A DNA stretch of 64,000 nucleotides from Nageia nagi. Its lineage: Eukaryota; Pinophyta. Positions 48,220-58,925 of the stretch are shown one piece after another. Made by a program: the position numbers and the translations under genes. The DNA is taken from positions 139,624,001 to 139,688,000 of the forward strand of contig JBITNC010000001.1 of assembly GCA_050084985.1 (NCBI GenBank), read 5' to 3'. Each line of letters opens with the position of its first letter. The stretch's first letter is position 1. A model generated the notes under the pieces. It saw nothing but the letters and a program-made list of their open reading frames with translations, did not search any database and was not told the origin of the DNA.

Positions 48220-49480
48220 AATGGGAAAAAGGAAAGGATTAAAGAAATTACATTAGTCAATTAAGGTAGAGCCTAAAGTGTTAGCCATGGCTCCAGAGGT
48301 GAAAGAAGACATAGAAATAAAAGTAGATACAAGATATGTAACTACCTTAGAAGAGAAAGATGGGAATTTTGAAATCTTATAAGTGTTTGAAGATGAAGAG
48401 CTTGATGCTGAAGTAGATCTAGAAGGAGAGTTGATTGTTGCACTAGAAGAATTGAGTATAGAAAGAAAGAAGAAAAAAAGATTTTCCAAAAATTTGAATG
48501 AATATGGAGATCAACTTGAAGATTTATGTATACAACTTCAAAAGGTAGAGAATACATAAGCTTATATCTATGGTGAATCTTGTAGCAAATATGATGAAGA
48601 GCTTGTCAGCTTAAAGGCTCAATTGGAAGCAACCCAAACAAAGGAGGAAACCTTGAGATTACATATAGAACAATGTAATAAGTGTGAAGTGATAGCAAGC
48701 AAAGTTATCTAGGTTATAAAGTTGAAAGCAGAAGAAGCCATTACATTACAGATAAAGGAGAAAGATGTAGCCCATCATAAACTTGAAGAGGAAATTATTT
48801 CATTAAGGAAATAACTAGAAGAATTCAATCAAAAACTATCCATCAACCTCAAGTTTGAGAAGAGCATAGAGGTTCTGGATGATATGTTGAAACAACAAAG
48901 ATATACCAACATCAAGTTTGGTCTTGAATATGATATAATGCAACCATCATACTCCAAAGATAAAGGAAAGAAGACTTCTAATATTGTAGGAAAAAGGAAA
49001 AAGAAGCAGAAAGCTAAATCATCAAAGGTTCTAGAAAAAGATAAGAAATTTGAGCATAAAATAACAAATAATTAGTTGAACCATAGAGGACCAAATAACA
49101 AGAAGAGAAGATGTCAAGGAGAAACTCATAAATACCATCAATCAAGCTAGCCACAAGAACAAAGAAGCTATCAAATAAGATCTACAACAAGTAAAAATAA
49201 AAAAATTTAATTTTATACATTTCATCTTGTTTAGGATAATGCATTTTATGGTTATTGTTCCAAATGCAATCAATATGGTCATAAGGTATCTAGATGTAAT
49301 GTCCAATACTTTAGGCATCACCAATATGGTCATAGATAAGCTAATTGCATAGCAAACATTAGACCAAAAAGTCATCTTGGTAGAAATTTATATTCCCTTC
49401 AAATTGAATATGATGTACAATGCTTTAACTGTAATGCTTATGGACATATGGCAAGGTTTTATAGAAATATTTTTGCATCT
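48220..49480 (+). pseudogene. G gag with coiled coil and zinc knuckles
   Basis: The reading frame runs from about 48220 with scattered stops. An acidic/Lys-rich coiled-coil region (DEELVSLKAQLEATQTKEE, KLEEEIISLRK) is followed by VLDDMLKQQRYTNIKFGLEY, the standard phrase of plant copia gags, then a basic stretch open to 49075. At 49256-49297, in the same frame, CSKCNQYGHKVSRC is a perfect C-x2-C-x4-H-x4-C knuckle for RNA packaging. A second knuckle near 49420 (CFNCNAYGHMARFY) has lost its last Cys, and a third remnant (HHQYGHR) lies between. Decayed but recognisable. Confidence 0.85.
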
Positions 49481-50009
49481 AATAAATGCTAGGACAAAAA
49501 ATTCTATCATCCATAGAGAAGGCATCAAAGACAAGGAAGAAACTATTATGAACATCAAGTAATAGACAATGATCAATCTTTAAGAATGTAGAGAAAATAA
49601 TCTCCAAAGAGAAATGGCCAAAATGCTTAAGGAGATAAAATTAATGACAAATTCATACATAAGGACAAGAAGGTATGGAGAAGGAAAGTTGAAAGGAAAC
49701 ATGTCTCATTATCGAGTTGAGTAAATTTGAACAAGAGTAGCATAAATTGGAAGTGAACACACTTACACACCATTGAAAGGGTCAATGGTAGCACATCCTT
49801 AGGGGGGGTAGTTTTAAAGAAAACTTTAAAGCTCATACTATGTAAGAGTTGCATAAGGATGGTGAGTAAGTAATAATGATTGAGATTTTATTATAATTGA
49901 CAATGATTAGACTAGATATTTTGCAGATAATGTGCATGGTGGCACGATTTCAGACTAGTCCTAAGTAGATTCATGTGATACTTGTGAAGAGGATTTTTGG
50001 TATCTCAAA
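49481..50009 (+). other. G interval where protease, integrase and RT should be
   Basis: About 530 bases with no recognised domain separate gag from RNase H. A full copia pol would need roughly 3 kb more here, so a large internal deletion is implied. GGGGGGG at 49802 is the only notable run. Confidence 0.6.
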
Positions 50010-50510
50010 GGCATAATGGATTATGGTTTATGGTATCTAAAATGTAAAGACTTCACACTTATTACATATTTAGATGCAGATTGGGTAGGAAGTGTTGATG
50101 ATAGGAAGAGCAATAGTGAGGTACATTTTATCTTGGTGGCTTGACATAGCAAAAAATAGGAATTGATTTCTTTGTCCACAATATATGAAGAGTACATTGT
50201 ATGTAAATCATGTTGCACATAGGTTCTATATATGAAGCAAATTCTAAAGGATCTTAGAATAAATTTGAATGAGCCCATCTCTATTATGTGTGATAATACT
50301 AATCAAATCAATATTTCCAAGAATCTAATGATGCGCTCTCACACAAAGCACATAGCTATTAGGTATCGTATTTTTAAGGAGAAAGTGGCATATGGTGAGG
50401 TAAAATTAGATTTTCTTCCCATGAAAAAAGTAGATATAAGACAATTTTACAAAACCATTGCCTAAGAAAGTTTTTGAGTACCTTCACAAAAAATTAGGAG
50501 TGGTCACACT
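50010..50510 (+). pseudogene. G copia-type RNase H
   Basis: It reads YLDADWVGSVDDRKSNSE (first catalytic Asp), ELISLSTIYEEYIVCKSCCT (catalytic Glu segment), YMKQILKDLRINLNEPISI, MCDNTNQINISKNLMMRSHT (Asp), KHIAIRYRIFKEKVAYGEVK, then KKVFEYLHKKLGV after a frame change. This is the copia RNase H with its usual C-terminal tail. 50232-50465 is open. One or two stops in the first half. The catalytic acidic residues visible here are kept. Confidence 0.9.
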
Positions 50511-52557
50511 TCCTAAGCATTGATTAGCTTTCAGGGCCACATTCTCAAGAGGAGCATTCTTATCCTTATTCTTATTCTTGCTCTTATTTGTTATTTATGC
50601 TAATTGTACTAATCTTTACCTAAGAATGTTATGTATGGAATCAAGGGAAATCTTCAATAACCCTTTGGTCTTATTGTCAAAGGGGGAGAAGAATTACTAG
50701 AAATGGTGTGTGTGTTGCCAACAATTTCAAAGAGGGAGATTGTTGAAAAAGGTGTAGTGAAAATATTATTACTATTATAAACACACTATTATATATGTGT
50801 TCAACACTTGCATAGGAATTTTCAATGTCTATTTGCTTCAATGTGAAAAGTTGCAAAAACCATTGAAAATTGTAAAATTTATCAAACAGTTGCAAATGGT
50901 GCAAAATTCATTAATATGTGCTTATTTGAAGATATATGGTGCTTATGAGGATGATTTTGATGTCCAAGTGAAGTTACTATAGGTCATTCATATGAATTTG
51001 TAAAATTTACAAAAATCAAGTTGTCAAATTTGCAAAAGTTGTCTAAATGGTGCAATTCTAGAAAAAGCTGCTCATGTGTGCCAATGGATTGTGTTGGATA
51101 GCCCAATATATCATTTAGAGCCTTATTTATCAATTGGAAGTGAAGTTGCAGCATTAGATCAGTGTTGGTTAGAAGTTGGTACTGGTTTGGATTTCTTGAC
51201 AATTTTGGTGAAATAGGTTAATGTCATTTTGGTGTGTGTTTGGATAGGATGGATCAATGTGGAATAAGTTAGTATGTATAAAAATAGGTCATAATGGTAT
51301 TTGAGGTTTCATCTTGATTTTTGAATCAATCATTTGCATTGTTGGTACCTAGTTGGACATTCTTACACATTTTGGGAGTCATAAAATTAGTGCCAAAGGC
51401 CACATTGAAAGTGTAATATTATGAAAACCATGAAGAGTTAGATCATAAAATTTTAAATAAAGGTATTTGATACCAATGTTTAGATACAAGTTAAATTTTA
51501 AATTAAATGGATACTTGAGTAAGAAATGGCATGAGTTATAAAAAGATAATTTCTCACTTTTTTCAATTTTGATTATTGGAAAATCAACCCCGAAGGCCAC
51601 TTTTGAAATAAAATATTAAAAAAATATGAGGATTTGGATCTTAAAATGTTTACTGGAGTTGGATAGATATACTAAGAGTTTAAATTTTAAATTTCATCCC
51701 AAATGGAGTTTCTATAAAGACATGGTGAGCATTGCAAAATAGCTTCAAAGAATATTTTTAAGTTTTAGATAGTTTTATTTTCATAACAAATTTGCCTTGA
51801 GGTGTATTCAATAAAATGGATCAGTGTTATGCATGTTATCATATGTGAAAATATTTTGGAACAAGTTTTTAATTGTTATCTCATTGGTTGGGTTGATTTG
51901 TGGCATTACTGGTATGTGTTTGGACAAGTTTGCACTTTGTGGAACAATTGCAAAATTAGCATCAGAGGTCTTATTATAAGTGGTTTTGTGAGACATTAGT
52001 AAATATTTAGAGTTTAAACTTTTATAGTAGCTATTTATTATTAAATTGAACACAATTCTCAAATTTTAAGGCAAACGGACACCCGAGGAAGATTTGGCAT
52101 GAGTTGCAAAAAGCTAATTTCTTATTTTTTCTAGTTTTGAGCAACCTTGTGAATAGTGACATTTGGTCAAATTTATTCTTTATATTTATGGAATTGGTTA
52201 TTTAATAGTTTTTTCACCTATAACTCATTGATATGAATAACTTTGCTTCTTGAATCATGTTAATTCGATATCCCAAAGTTGGAGAACAAGTTATATGCAT
52301 AGGTTCTCTTGTTATCATTAGTGGTGTTATTATTTATTGGGTTGTTGATGTTGTTGAAGATGGTAAAGTGATATATTGCCATGATTCTATATTTTTTTAT
52401 TGATGTGTACTTATATGGAATTATTGATTGAGTTTCTTATGTGATTTGCAGTCATAAATTGCCCTTCTAATCAAAGCATGCACCTTTGTCATTGTTGACA
52501 AAAAGGGGGAGAGAGGAATATTATTGAAGTTTTGACAATAATGTCAAAAGGGGAGAT
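50511..52557 (+). other. Long 3' region of G, not coding
   Basis: About 2 kb between RNase H and the 3' LTR, much longer than usual for copia. Three purine-rich phrases resemble copia polypurine tracts: CAAAGGGGGAGAAG (50678), CAAAGAGGGAGATTGTTG (50728) and CAAAAAGGGGGAGAGAGG (52498), as well as the true one at 52545-52557. The second is followed by TGTTGAAAAAGG, like an LTR start, so a solo LTR or second element fragment may be nested here. No coding similarity is seen. Confidence 0.5.
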
Positions 52558-53741
52558 TGTTGGCTTATGATATTGTCATTGTTTTCAAAGTGAATGATGA
52601 TCAAATATGCTACCATTGAGATGTTACCATTGCTATCCATAACACACTTTCCCATAATGCCAAAGGTGAACAAGTCTTTCAGTATTGAATGATAAATCTT
52701 GTTGAAGTTATTTAATGTAGTAGTAATGAGGCGTTAAGTGTATTTTTCTACTATGTCAACTACATATTTTTTTATGTAAAATCCCTTACAAAAAGTTTGT
52801 CAAAAATTGAATATTTGAATTCAATCATGTACAAGGCTTTCCAAGTATCTAATAGATGTATAACAAGATTTTCTAATTGTTGAGCAAGATATTATTTGAG
52901 AAAATATCAGCCATATTTGGAAGGGAATAAATTTTTATAAGTGCCTCTAACTGAGTTGATTATTTCAACATTAAATAGCCCTTGAAAATACCTTTCTAAC
53001 AAATATATATATGCCTACTTTTCGTAAAGATTTAACCTTCATTTAAGTCATTTTGGTTAGTGGGCATTTTAGAAGCTCATTAGTGCAAGGAACATTTGGA
53101 GGCTAGATTACGTTTTTTGTATTTTAAAAAGCCAAAAAAGTAAGGGTTTATTTAAAGGGTGTGATATATGGTTGAATTTAATATGTTTATATGTTGAAGA
53201 AAAGAATTGAGATGAAGAGATTGAGTTCATCAATGTGCAAAGTATGATTTTTGGTTGAGAGTATGAGTTTGAGATTGAGATCATCAATGTGCAAAGTATG
53301 AGTGATCTAGTATAAGTTTGTTTGTATGCAGGGATTGAGAAGATTGTATATTTTTGACAAAAGCATTCAAAGAAAGAGTTTTATGAGCTAGAACATTTAG
53401 GGTCTTTTGATAGGGTTTAATTATCTTCATCATAGTTTTATGATTTTCTAGTTGATGTTGGTAAATCATGAGTTAGTCCTTTTTCTAGTGGGTGCTGGTA
53501 AATTATTTATGAAACATGCCTTGTAAAGGTTTAATTTGAATGGAATTTCAAGTAATCCTTTTCAAGGATGTATCCATATTGGTGAACCTCATTATTTCTT
53601 ATGTTATGTGATGTTCCATTGATGTGTTTTATCTATTTAGTTTTGGTTTTCTATTGATTTATTTTAAGTATTTTAGATTTGAAGTTTTAAAGTTTAAGAC
53701 ACTTATTCATGCCCCCTCTCAATGTCACACATAGTTCAACA
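52558..53741 (+). repeat. 3' LTR of G
   Basis: Begins TGTTGGCTTATGATATTGTC and ends ACATAGTTCAACA, with intact TG...CA ends, followed by ATCTC. It is colinear with 46953-48142. Confidence 0.9.
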
Positions 53742-53960
53742 ATCTCATCACATAGCATATTCTAATTCTTAGACATGGATGGAGGACCTCCAACAGATCG
53801 ACTGTTACCCCCAATGTTAGAGGCTTCACTCCTCTCTTCATTTTCATATAGCATCATCTTGATATTAGCTTTGGTGGCCTCATCAAATCTATTGAGCATG
53901 AAAAAAAACTACGCTAGTTCCATTTCTAAAATACTTGAAATGTAAGATTAGTCATATCTA
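53742..53960 (-). pseudogene. T3 gag N-terminal part and leader
   Basis: On the minus strand: MLNRFDEATKANIKMMLYEN, EERSEASNIGGNSRSV, GGPPSMSKN and MLCDEI, running into the element G insertion and rejoining HNTRAFD at 46947. Decayed; no firm start codon. The stretch 53961-54030 is leader between the gag and the 5' LTR; I could not name a primer-binding site next to the LTR (ATTAATAAGCC on the minus strand). Confidence 0.65.
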
Positions 53961-54030
53961 AAACCCTAGGGTTTTGGTGTAACTAATGAAAGATAATGTG
54001 ATGTATTGAAAAGAAGTTAGGCTTATTAAT

Positions 54031-54753
54031 TGTTATAATCAAAATAATAATTATTATGGTTATTTAAAAAAGAATTAAATTCATCAATTAACTATATAAT
54101 AATTAGAAATCAATGACATGAAGGATGATAATGACCTAATTGATCTTGAACTATCAAAACTAGATTTATGAGAGATACAATCTTGTACTTTACTTATGAT
54201 GATGAACAAAGGTGATATCTAATTGAAAGAGGAAGAACAATGAGTTTTCCTAAGATATGGAGCCACAAATCTATCCTCAACCAAACAAAAGCACTAAAAA
54301 CCCAACGATATCATCTAGTTATTGTTCTAGAATATGTTGCCCTTCCACTCGATATCATTTTTCCACCTTTGATGCACAAAATCTCTCACAAAGTGATGAA
54401 AGATCAAAGGAATGCAGAGCTCAGAGTATAACTCAATTCATAGATGATAGGTGGTGTTAAGAAATATTGATCAAGATTTACTCAAGTATATTGCTATCTA
54501 TCAAGGATTTAAGATTATGTCATATCATGTCATATCTTTAATCATGTATGACCCCTCCACCTTTATAGGCAATGAGTCTAGTGTTAAGGCTTGTTAGATT
54601 TATTGTGATTTTGAGCTGACCTATTATCATAAAACATAAAGGTAGATGATAGTGCACATGAAAAGGATCATTTATTCAATAAATTTAAAAAATTATTTTG
54701 AATATTTAAAAGGGTATTTTAATTAAATTAAAATTCATTTTTAGGTCTTAACA
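54031..54753 (-). repeat. 5' LTR of T3
   Basis: In element orientation it starts TGTTAAGACCTAAAAATG at 54753 and ends GATTATAACA at 54031 (TG...CA kept). It is flanked by CAATC at 54754-54758. Similar throughout to the 3' LTR. Confidence 0.85.
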
Positions 54754-55450
54754 CAATCAAGAGATCAATATTCATGATGAAGGATGTTACTTATTCTATC
54801 ACCCTCAATGCTTTGATAATATACCTCATTCAAATAGAATTCAAAAGACTCATTCTGAACTAAATGCTAGGATGTTATAAATGTTAAAAAATATTGAGAT
54901 CCCATTTTAGTCTTACCCAAGGTTTGTTGGACACTTTCCCACTCTCTCTTTGAATTGTTCCATGGGTTAAAACTTGTACCTATATAATTAATAAAATAGT
55001 TAATCAAATTAATTTACAAATAGAGAATCCATGAAAAGCTATTTAAAAAATTTAATATCCACTTTGTTGTCAAAGTTCAAGTCATTTTTACAAGGCGGGA
55101 GAATGCTAGGGCCAATGGTGTGCAAAAGGAATGAGATATCTTAAAAAAATATAAAAAATTATCATTGCTAACTACACGGAGCCAATGGTATGCAAAAGGA
55201 ATGAGATATCTTTAAAAATGAAAAATTATCATAGCTAACTACGCAGATCAAAGAGATACTAACAAATCAACAACAATATTATGAGAGCAAAATTATACCC
55301 AAAGGGAAAATATCAATAATGTGTATCTTACTCATATATCAAATTTAATATCCTCTTTGGTTTTAAAGCTAAGTAATTTAAGCAAGTAGGGAGAATGTGA
55401 GGGCCTCTTATTGGCGTATGCAAAAGTAATGAGGTACCTAAATAAAAATT
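54754..55450 (+). other. Copia-like debris with imperfect duplications
   Basis: Around 54960-55100 the plus strand reads WVKTCTYIINKIVNQ and QIENP, resembling the WGEAVxTAxYLINR...P segment at the end of copia integrase; the match is short. Sequence ATTTAATATCC...GGGAGAATG..AGGGCC at 55050-55105 recurs at 55345-55405, and GCCAATGGTATGCAAAAGGAATGAG-type sequence occurs at 55112, 55176 and (diverged) 55408. Possibly polypurine/LTR-edge sequence of a copia element. Confidence 0.35.
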
Positions 55451-55472
55451 AAAAATTATTAGAGCTCTACTG

Positions 55473-55763
55473 AATAAATACCAGTTTCTCCTTAATCTCT
55501 TCCTCATCAAATTGTCGCAATAATTTCAGAAAGAGTTCTACTGAAGTAGTTGAGGATTTGATGATTTTCAAAAGAGCATTGCAGGTAGAAGATCACAAAT
55601 GTATTACCTGCTCTTTAAAGGTATGCCAACACTTCATTGCCAAACTGATTTCTTCCTATTGTTGTAAATGTCATATCATTCGAATTGTGTTGATTCCTAT
55701 TACAGGAAGTTAGTCTGAAATGGAAGAAATAAGAGATATAGATATAAATACCAGTTTCTCCTT
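55473..55763 (+). other. Exon-like segment between short direct repeats
   Basis: AATTTCAG (to 55529) precedes a 91-base stretch, 55530-55620, open as KSSTEVVEDLMIFKRALQVE and further, ending at AAAG/GTATGCC. An 85-base intron-like gap ends CCTATTACAG at 55705, and the frame continues EVSLKWKK before a stop. Splice-like signals and open frame suggest a relic of two exons. AAATACCAGTTTCTCCTTAAT occurs on both sides (about 55477 and 55746), so the segment may be a duplication or insertion. The gene family is not recognised. Confidence 0.3.
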
Positions 55764-56640
55764 AATTTTTTATTAGAATGATATCATGAGGTGGTTATTT
55801 GCGGAAGACCCAAACCCTAAGGAAAGGATTCCGACCTAGGTTGGAAGCATAGCGAAGACGTCAGAAATTTTGATATTATCATATCTACTGAGCAATTCAA
55901 TTGTTCAATTTCAACAATAACCATTTCACATTCCCTACCAAGTGTGAGTTTCCCTGCTAAACAAGGTAAGAAAAGAGAGTATGAATCCAGGAAGACAGAA
56001 AGGGTTTGGGAAACTGTGAACGATCTTGGCGGTCATGAACAAGAAACAACAACGATTACAGTTTGGACTATTTGGTTTCTATATTTTCTTCTACTAATTG
56101 GGATGAAAACAATGAGGTTGAATTCATGAAAACTGAATTTGACATCCTATTTAACTTGTTCTGGGAATGGATTCATACCTTTACATGTTGAGGACTTACT
56201 GTAAATTCAAAGATTTTCCTTAATGGATTATGAAGAGATCCAAGTAAATTTACTAAAACAAATAAAATATTTGCAATCTTTATCATGGTTTACGAACTTC
56301 GCTGTATATAGGGGATCATTTACATAGGTGACTATAGAAACTCACAGCAGAAAATATACATTTATGAAAGATTAGAAATAAAACTTTGATGGAAACCAGT
56401 TGCAAAATCATAATATCCCTAAGAATACTAAGAAAGTCCAGACAAAAAGCTTTGGTCATTTACATTTATGTACTGTATTTGTGAGTGATATTGATTGCTT
56501 TCTATTAGAGATTAGAAAAATATATGGGATTTGTGCGTCAAAAATGAACTCTTGAGCTTTTCAAGTGTACAAGCTAATTTATAAAGTACTGCGAAAGTAG
56601 TAAGTAAAATTGTGTAATAAGAAATTTAAAAAAAACAAGT
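55764..56640 (+). pseudogene. Trihelix-unit copy 2, DNA-binding domain deleted
   Basis: 55875-55925 and 56100-56135 match 59870-60003 (GAGCAATTCAAT, AACAATAACCATTTCA, GATGAAAACAATGAGGT, GAATTCATGAAA). At 56140 the sequence jumps to ATTTGACATCCTATTTAACTTG, which corresponds to 61023 in copy 3, and follows it to 56640. Thus about 1 kb containing the trihelix domain is absent. A 61-codon open stretch (55944-56129, MSFPAKQGKKREYESRKTER) is unique to this copy. Sequence before 55870 has unusually many CG dinucleotides for this window (GCGAAGACGTC), suggesting it escaped heavy methylation or is younger. Confidence 0.6.
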
Positions 56641-56649
56641 ATTTTGATA

Positions 56650-57050
56650 TTACTTTTACATATTGTTTGAATATTTATTTAATTATAGCTTTAGGATTGA
56701 TTTTTGTAACTATAAGATCTGTTGTTTCATTCTTTGATTAATTTTTGAATTGTAATAAACTATAAGATTTTTATTTTTGAATAGTTAAAAAAGAAATATT
56801 TAAAAATAATATTTGTTAATTGCATGAGTGCAGTTTATTCATACTTGAATTTCTATTTTATTTATGGATATATGAGTGCACTTTTAAAAATAGACTTTGT
56901 TAATTATATGCGTAAACCTTATCTATATATGAATTTCTTGTTAATTAATACACATATCTATAACTATATGTATGAAATGATAACATATATTATAATATGT
57001 TTTGGTAGATTAACAACTCAATAAGAAAACATTAAGCTAACCAAAATAAT
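56650..57050 (+). repeat. AT-rich repeat R1, copy 3
   Basis: It follows trihelix-unit copy 2 and shares TAAAAATAATATTTGTTAATTGCATGAG and TTAAAAATAGACTTTG with 14040-14150. The same R1 sequence follows copy 3 at 61600, so gene remnant plus R1 form one unit. Confidence 0.6.
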
Positions 57051-57113
57051 GGGTTAAGATTTAACTAAAATAAATCAAAAGTTCAAGGTTAAAAATAAAG
57101 AGAATGTAATACT

Positions 57114-57530
57114 AAATCATTTTTTATTTTTTTTGGCATTAAAAAATCCATTTACCAACCATTTTTTATTCTTTTGAGGTATTATTAGATTGATATAAGA
57201 ACCATTTTTTATTCTTTTGGGATATTTAAAGATCTATAAACTAACCTTTTTTGGTTTTTTGGGGCTATTAAAAGATTCATATATCAACCATTTTGAGTTG
57301 TTTTGATGTATTAAAAGATCCGTAATCTTTTTTTCTTATTTTAATGCAATAAATGATCTATAGATAAACTCTTTTGGTTCTTTTGGGGTATTAAAAGATT
57401 TTTATAGATCAACCCTTTTTGTGTTTTTTAAGATATTAAACTATTGATAGATCAACCCTTTCTGGTTCTTTTAGGGTAGTAAACAATCCATAGAAAAACT
57501 ATTTTTAGTTCTTTTAGGGTATTTGTAACA
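57114..57530 (+). repeat. Degenerate ~45-bp tandem array
   Basis: About nine units of 40-47 bases with the pattern ...AACCATTTTTT.TTCTTTTGGGGTATTAAAAGATC.ATAGATC. Clear unit centres include TTCTTTTGAGGTATTA (57171), TTCTTTTGGGATATTT (57214), TTTTTTGGGGCTATTA (57255), TTCTTTTGGGGTATTA (57378) and TTCTTTTAGGGTAGTA (57465). Older and less regular than the 58-bp array. It is absent from the equivalent place in copy 3 (62035). Confidence 0.75.
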
Positions 57531-57589
57531 AACAATTTTGCTAACCTTGATTAATAACTTGATTAGAAATATGAGATTATATTAATTTT

Positions 57590-58190
57590 TGTTTATGTAG
57601 CTTAGGTAGGAGCTAAACTTTGATATACTATTGTGAATATTTTATGTGAGTGGTCATTCTTAAATGCAATAAGTATGAGACATTAATACTAGAAAGATAA
57701 TGTGTTCTTTTGATTGCTTGTATAGTACCGATGTGAGAAGAAACACTTCAATCTTATTCCTATCATTTGATCATGAGGAATTATTAGCCAACCTTATTCA
57801 AGAATCTTTGGATTTATGAGAATGGATACTCACTCACTTGAATTTTAAACTTTGTTGATAGGTACATACTTTCCATTAGTCAAGGTAAAGAGCCAAGGTC
57901 CTAATGGTGAACATATTAATTAGGTAAAGTATTTATTTGTGATTTAATTATCAGATCATAGAATATTAGTTATGATTATTTCTATTTAATGTCATTGAAG
58001 AATTTAAATTCTAAGATATATAAATAGAAGGGTATTATATCAATTTGAATAATGTTGATAATACATAAGACCATGAAAAGCAATAGGCAAGGTATTTTAG
58101 AGGAATAACATTAAATGGATACTCCTAAAAATATCATTTAAGGTAAATAGCTTAACTTTGCAAATAGTTATAATATAGTTTGATTAATTA
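57590..58190 (+). repeat. Duplicated flank of the trihelix unit, copy A
   Basis: 57596-57950 matches 62036-62390 closely (GAGCTAAACTTTGATATACTATT, CGATGTGAGAAGAAACACTTCAATCTTA, TTATTCAAGAATCTTTGGATTTATGAGAATGG, AAAGAGCCAAGGTCCTAATGGTGAAC, each read in part). 57951-58190 has no recognised feature. Confidence 0.75.
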
Positions 58191-58199
58191 GCATGTACC

Positions 58200-58790
58200 C
58201 TAGTTATTTATTTATTTCTATTAAATTATAAAGTATTTAAATTTGATCTCTGAAGTTCATCAACTATAGATAATCCCTTAAAAATTTTAGTAGTTAACTC
58301 CTCAAGAAATGGGCAGATGGTGGCCCATCAAGGATTATCAAAGATCCTTTCATGATGCAACTGAATGATGAAATTTAATTTACAATTATGTAAAATGAAT
58401 TAAAAATAAAAAATAGCATCAAAATCAACACTCACACAAGTTAACATAATCAAATTTATATTGGTTTCTCCCAATGTAGGAGTACATCTATTTTAACATC
58501 TCTTCTTCATTATGGAACCAAAATAGGATTACAAATCAATGTGAATATGGAATACATTATTACAATAGTCTCTTACAATAGTAAATACTCCTCCAACCTA
58601 TAATCTCCTTGACTTATCTTGAATCAAATTTTAATCTTCAATTGTCAAGTTTATGCTTCAACAGTGCCATGGAATTGTCAAAACTATTCTCAATAATCTA
58701 CAATGAGAGCATTTCACACTTGTCTCCCAATATTTTGGTAGGTTGCATACCTACATTCATAAATAATTCTTGGTTTGTAAAATATCATTG
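58200..58790 (-). repeat. LTR-like block R2, copy 3
   Basis: Matches 18059-18680 (ATTTATTTCTATTAAATTATAAA, CATCAACTATAGATAATCCCT, CTCAAGAAATGGGC, TTCTCCCAATGTAGGAGTAC). Unlike copies 1 and 2 it is not followed by a pol remnant, so it may be a solo LTR or a truncated copy. Confidence 0.55.
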
Positions 58791-58825
58791 AGCATTATCA
58801 TACAAAAGTTGATCAAAATTTAAAT

Positions 58826-58925
58826 AACTTCAAAATGTCTAAAAATATAAATACCTTCAAAATGTTTACAAGTAGAAATATTTTCAAAATACCTAAAAAT
58901 CTAAATATCTTTAAAATGTCTAAGC
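58826..58925 (+). repeat. Degenerate ~28-bp tandem repeat
   Basis: About three and a half units of TTCAAAATGTCTAAAAATATAAATAC with variation (units near 58828, 58856, 58884, 58911). Short and AT-rich. Confidence 0.6.

Larger units (their letters stand above)
46953..53741 (+). mobile_element. Element G: Ty1/copia element nested in T3 gag
   Basis: 6.8 kb, plus strand, with LTRs 46953-48142 and 52558-53741 and target duplication ATCTC (46948-46952 and 53742-53746). The 3' LTR begins TGTTGGC after a purine tract (CAAAAGGGGAGAT) and ends TTCAACA, the classic copia style. A decayed methionine-tRNA-type primer site follows the 5' LTR. Inside are gag with zinc knuckles and, at the far end, the copia RNase H. 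The interval between them is only about 550 bases, so protease, integrase and RT are missing. G could only have moved with enzymes from other elements, or it lost them afterwards. Confidence 0.9.
26596..54753 (-). mobile_element. Element T3: Tat-like Ty3/gypsy element with nested insertions
   Basis: Two similar LTRs in direct orientation (54031-54753 as 5' LTR, 26596-27314 as 3' LTR) are flanked by the same five bases CAATC (54754-54758 and 26591-26595). On the minus strand, between the LTRs, come gag (53960-53742, continuing at 46947-46680, then 40720-39980), protease (39870-39250), RT (38100-37651, continuing at 29836-29450), RNase H (29445-29020), second RNase H fused to the integrase C-terminus (28760-28156), and a 3' tail with polypurine tract. 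Elements F and G and an unresolved block account for about 20 kb of the 28 kb. The integrase zinc finger and core were already missing before F and G inserted or were lost independently; copy B shares the deletion. It is inactive. Confidence 0.85.

Noticed and set aside
48253-48557. Ser-rich minus-strand open frames
   Set aside because: They lie antisense to the acidic, coiled-coil part of the G gag; Glu/Lys codons read as Ser/Phe in reverse.
50232-50465. Possible intact small gene
   Set aside because: It is the C-terminal part of copia RNase H in element G, not an independent gene.
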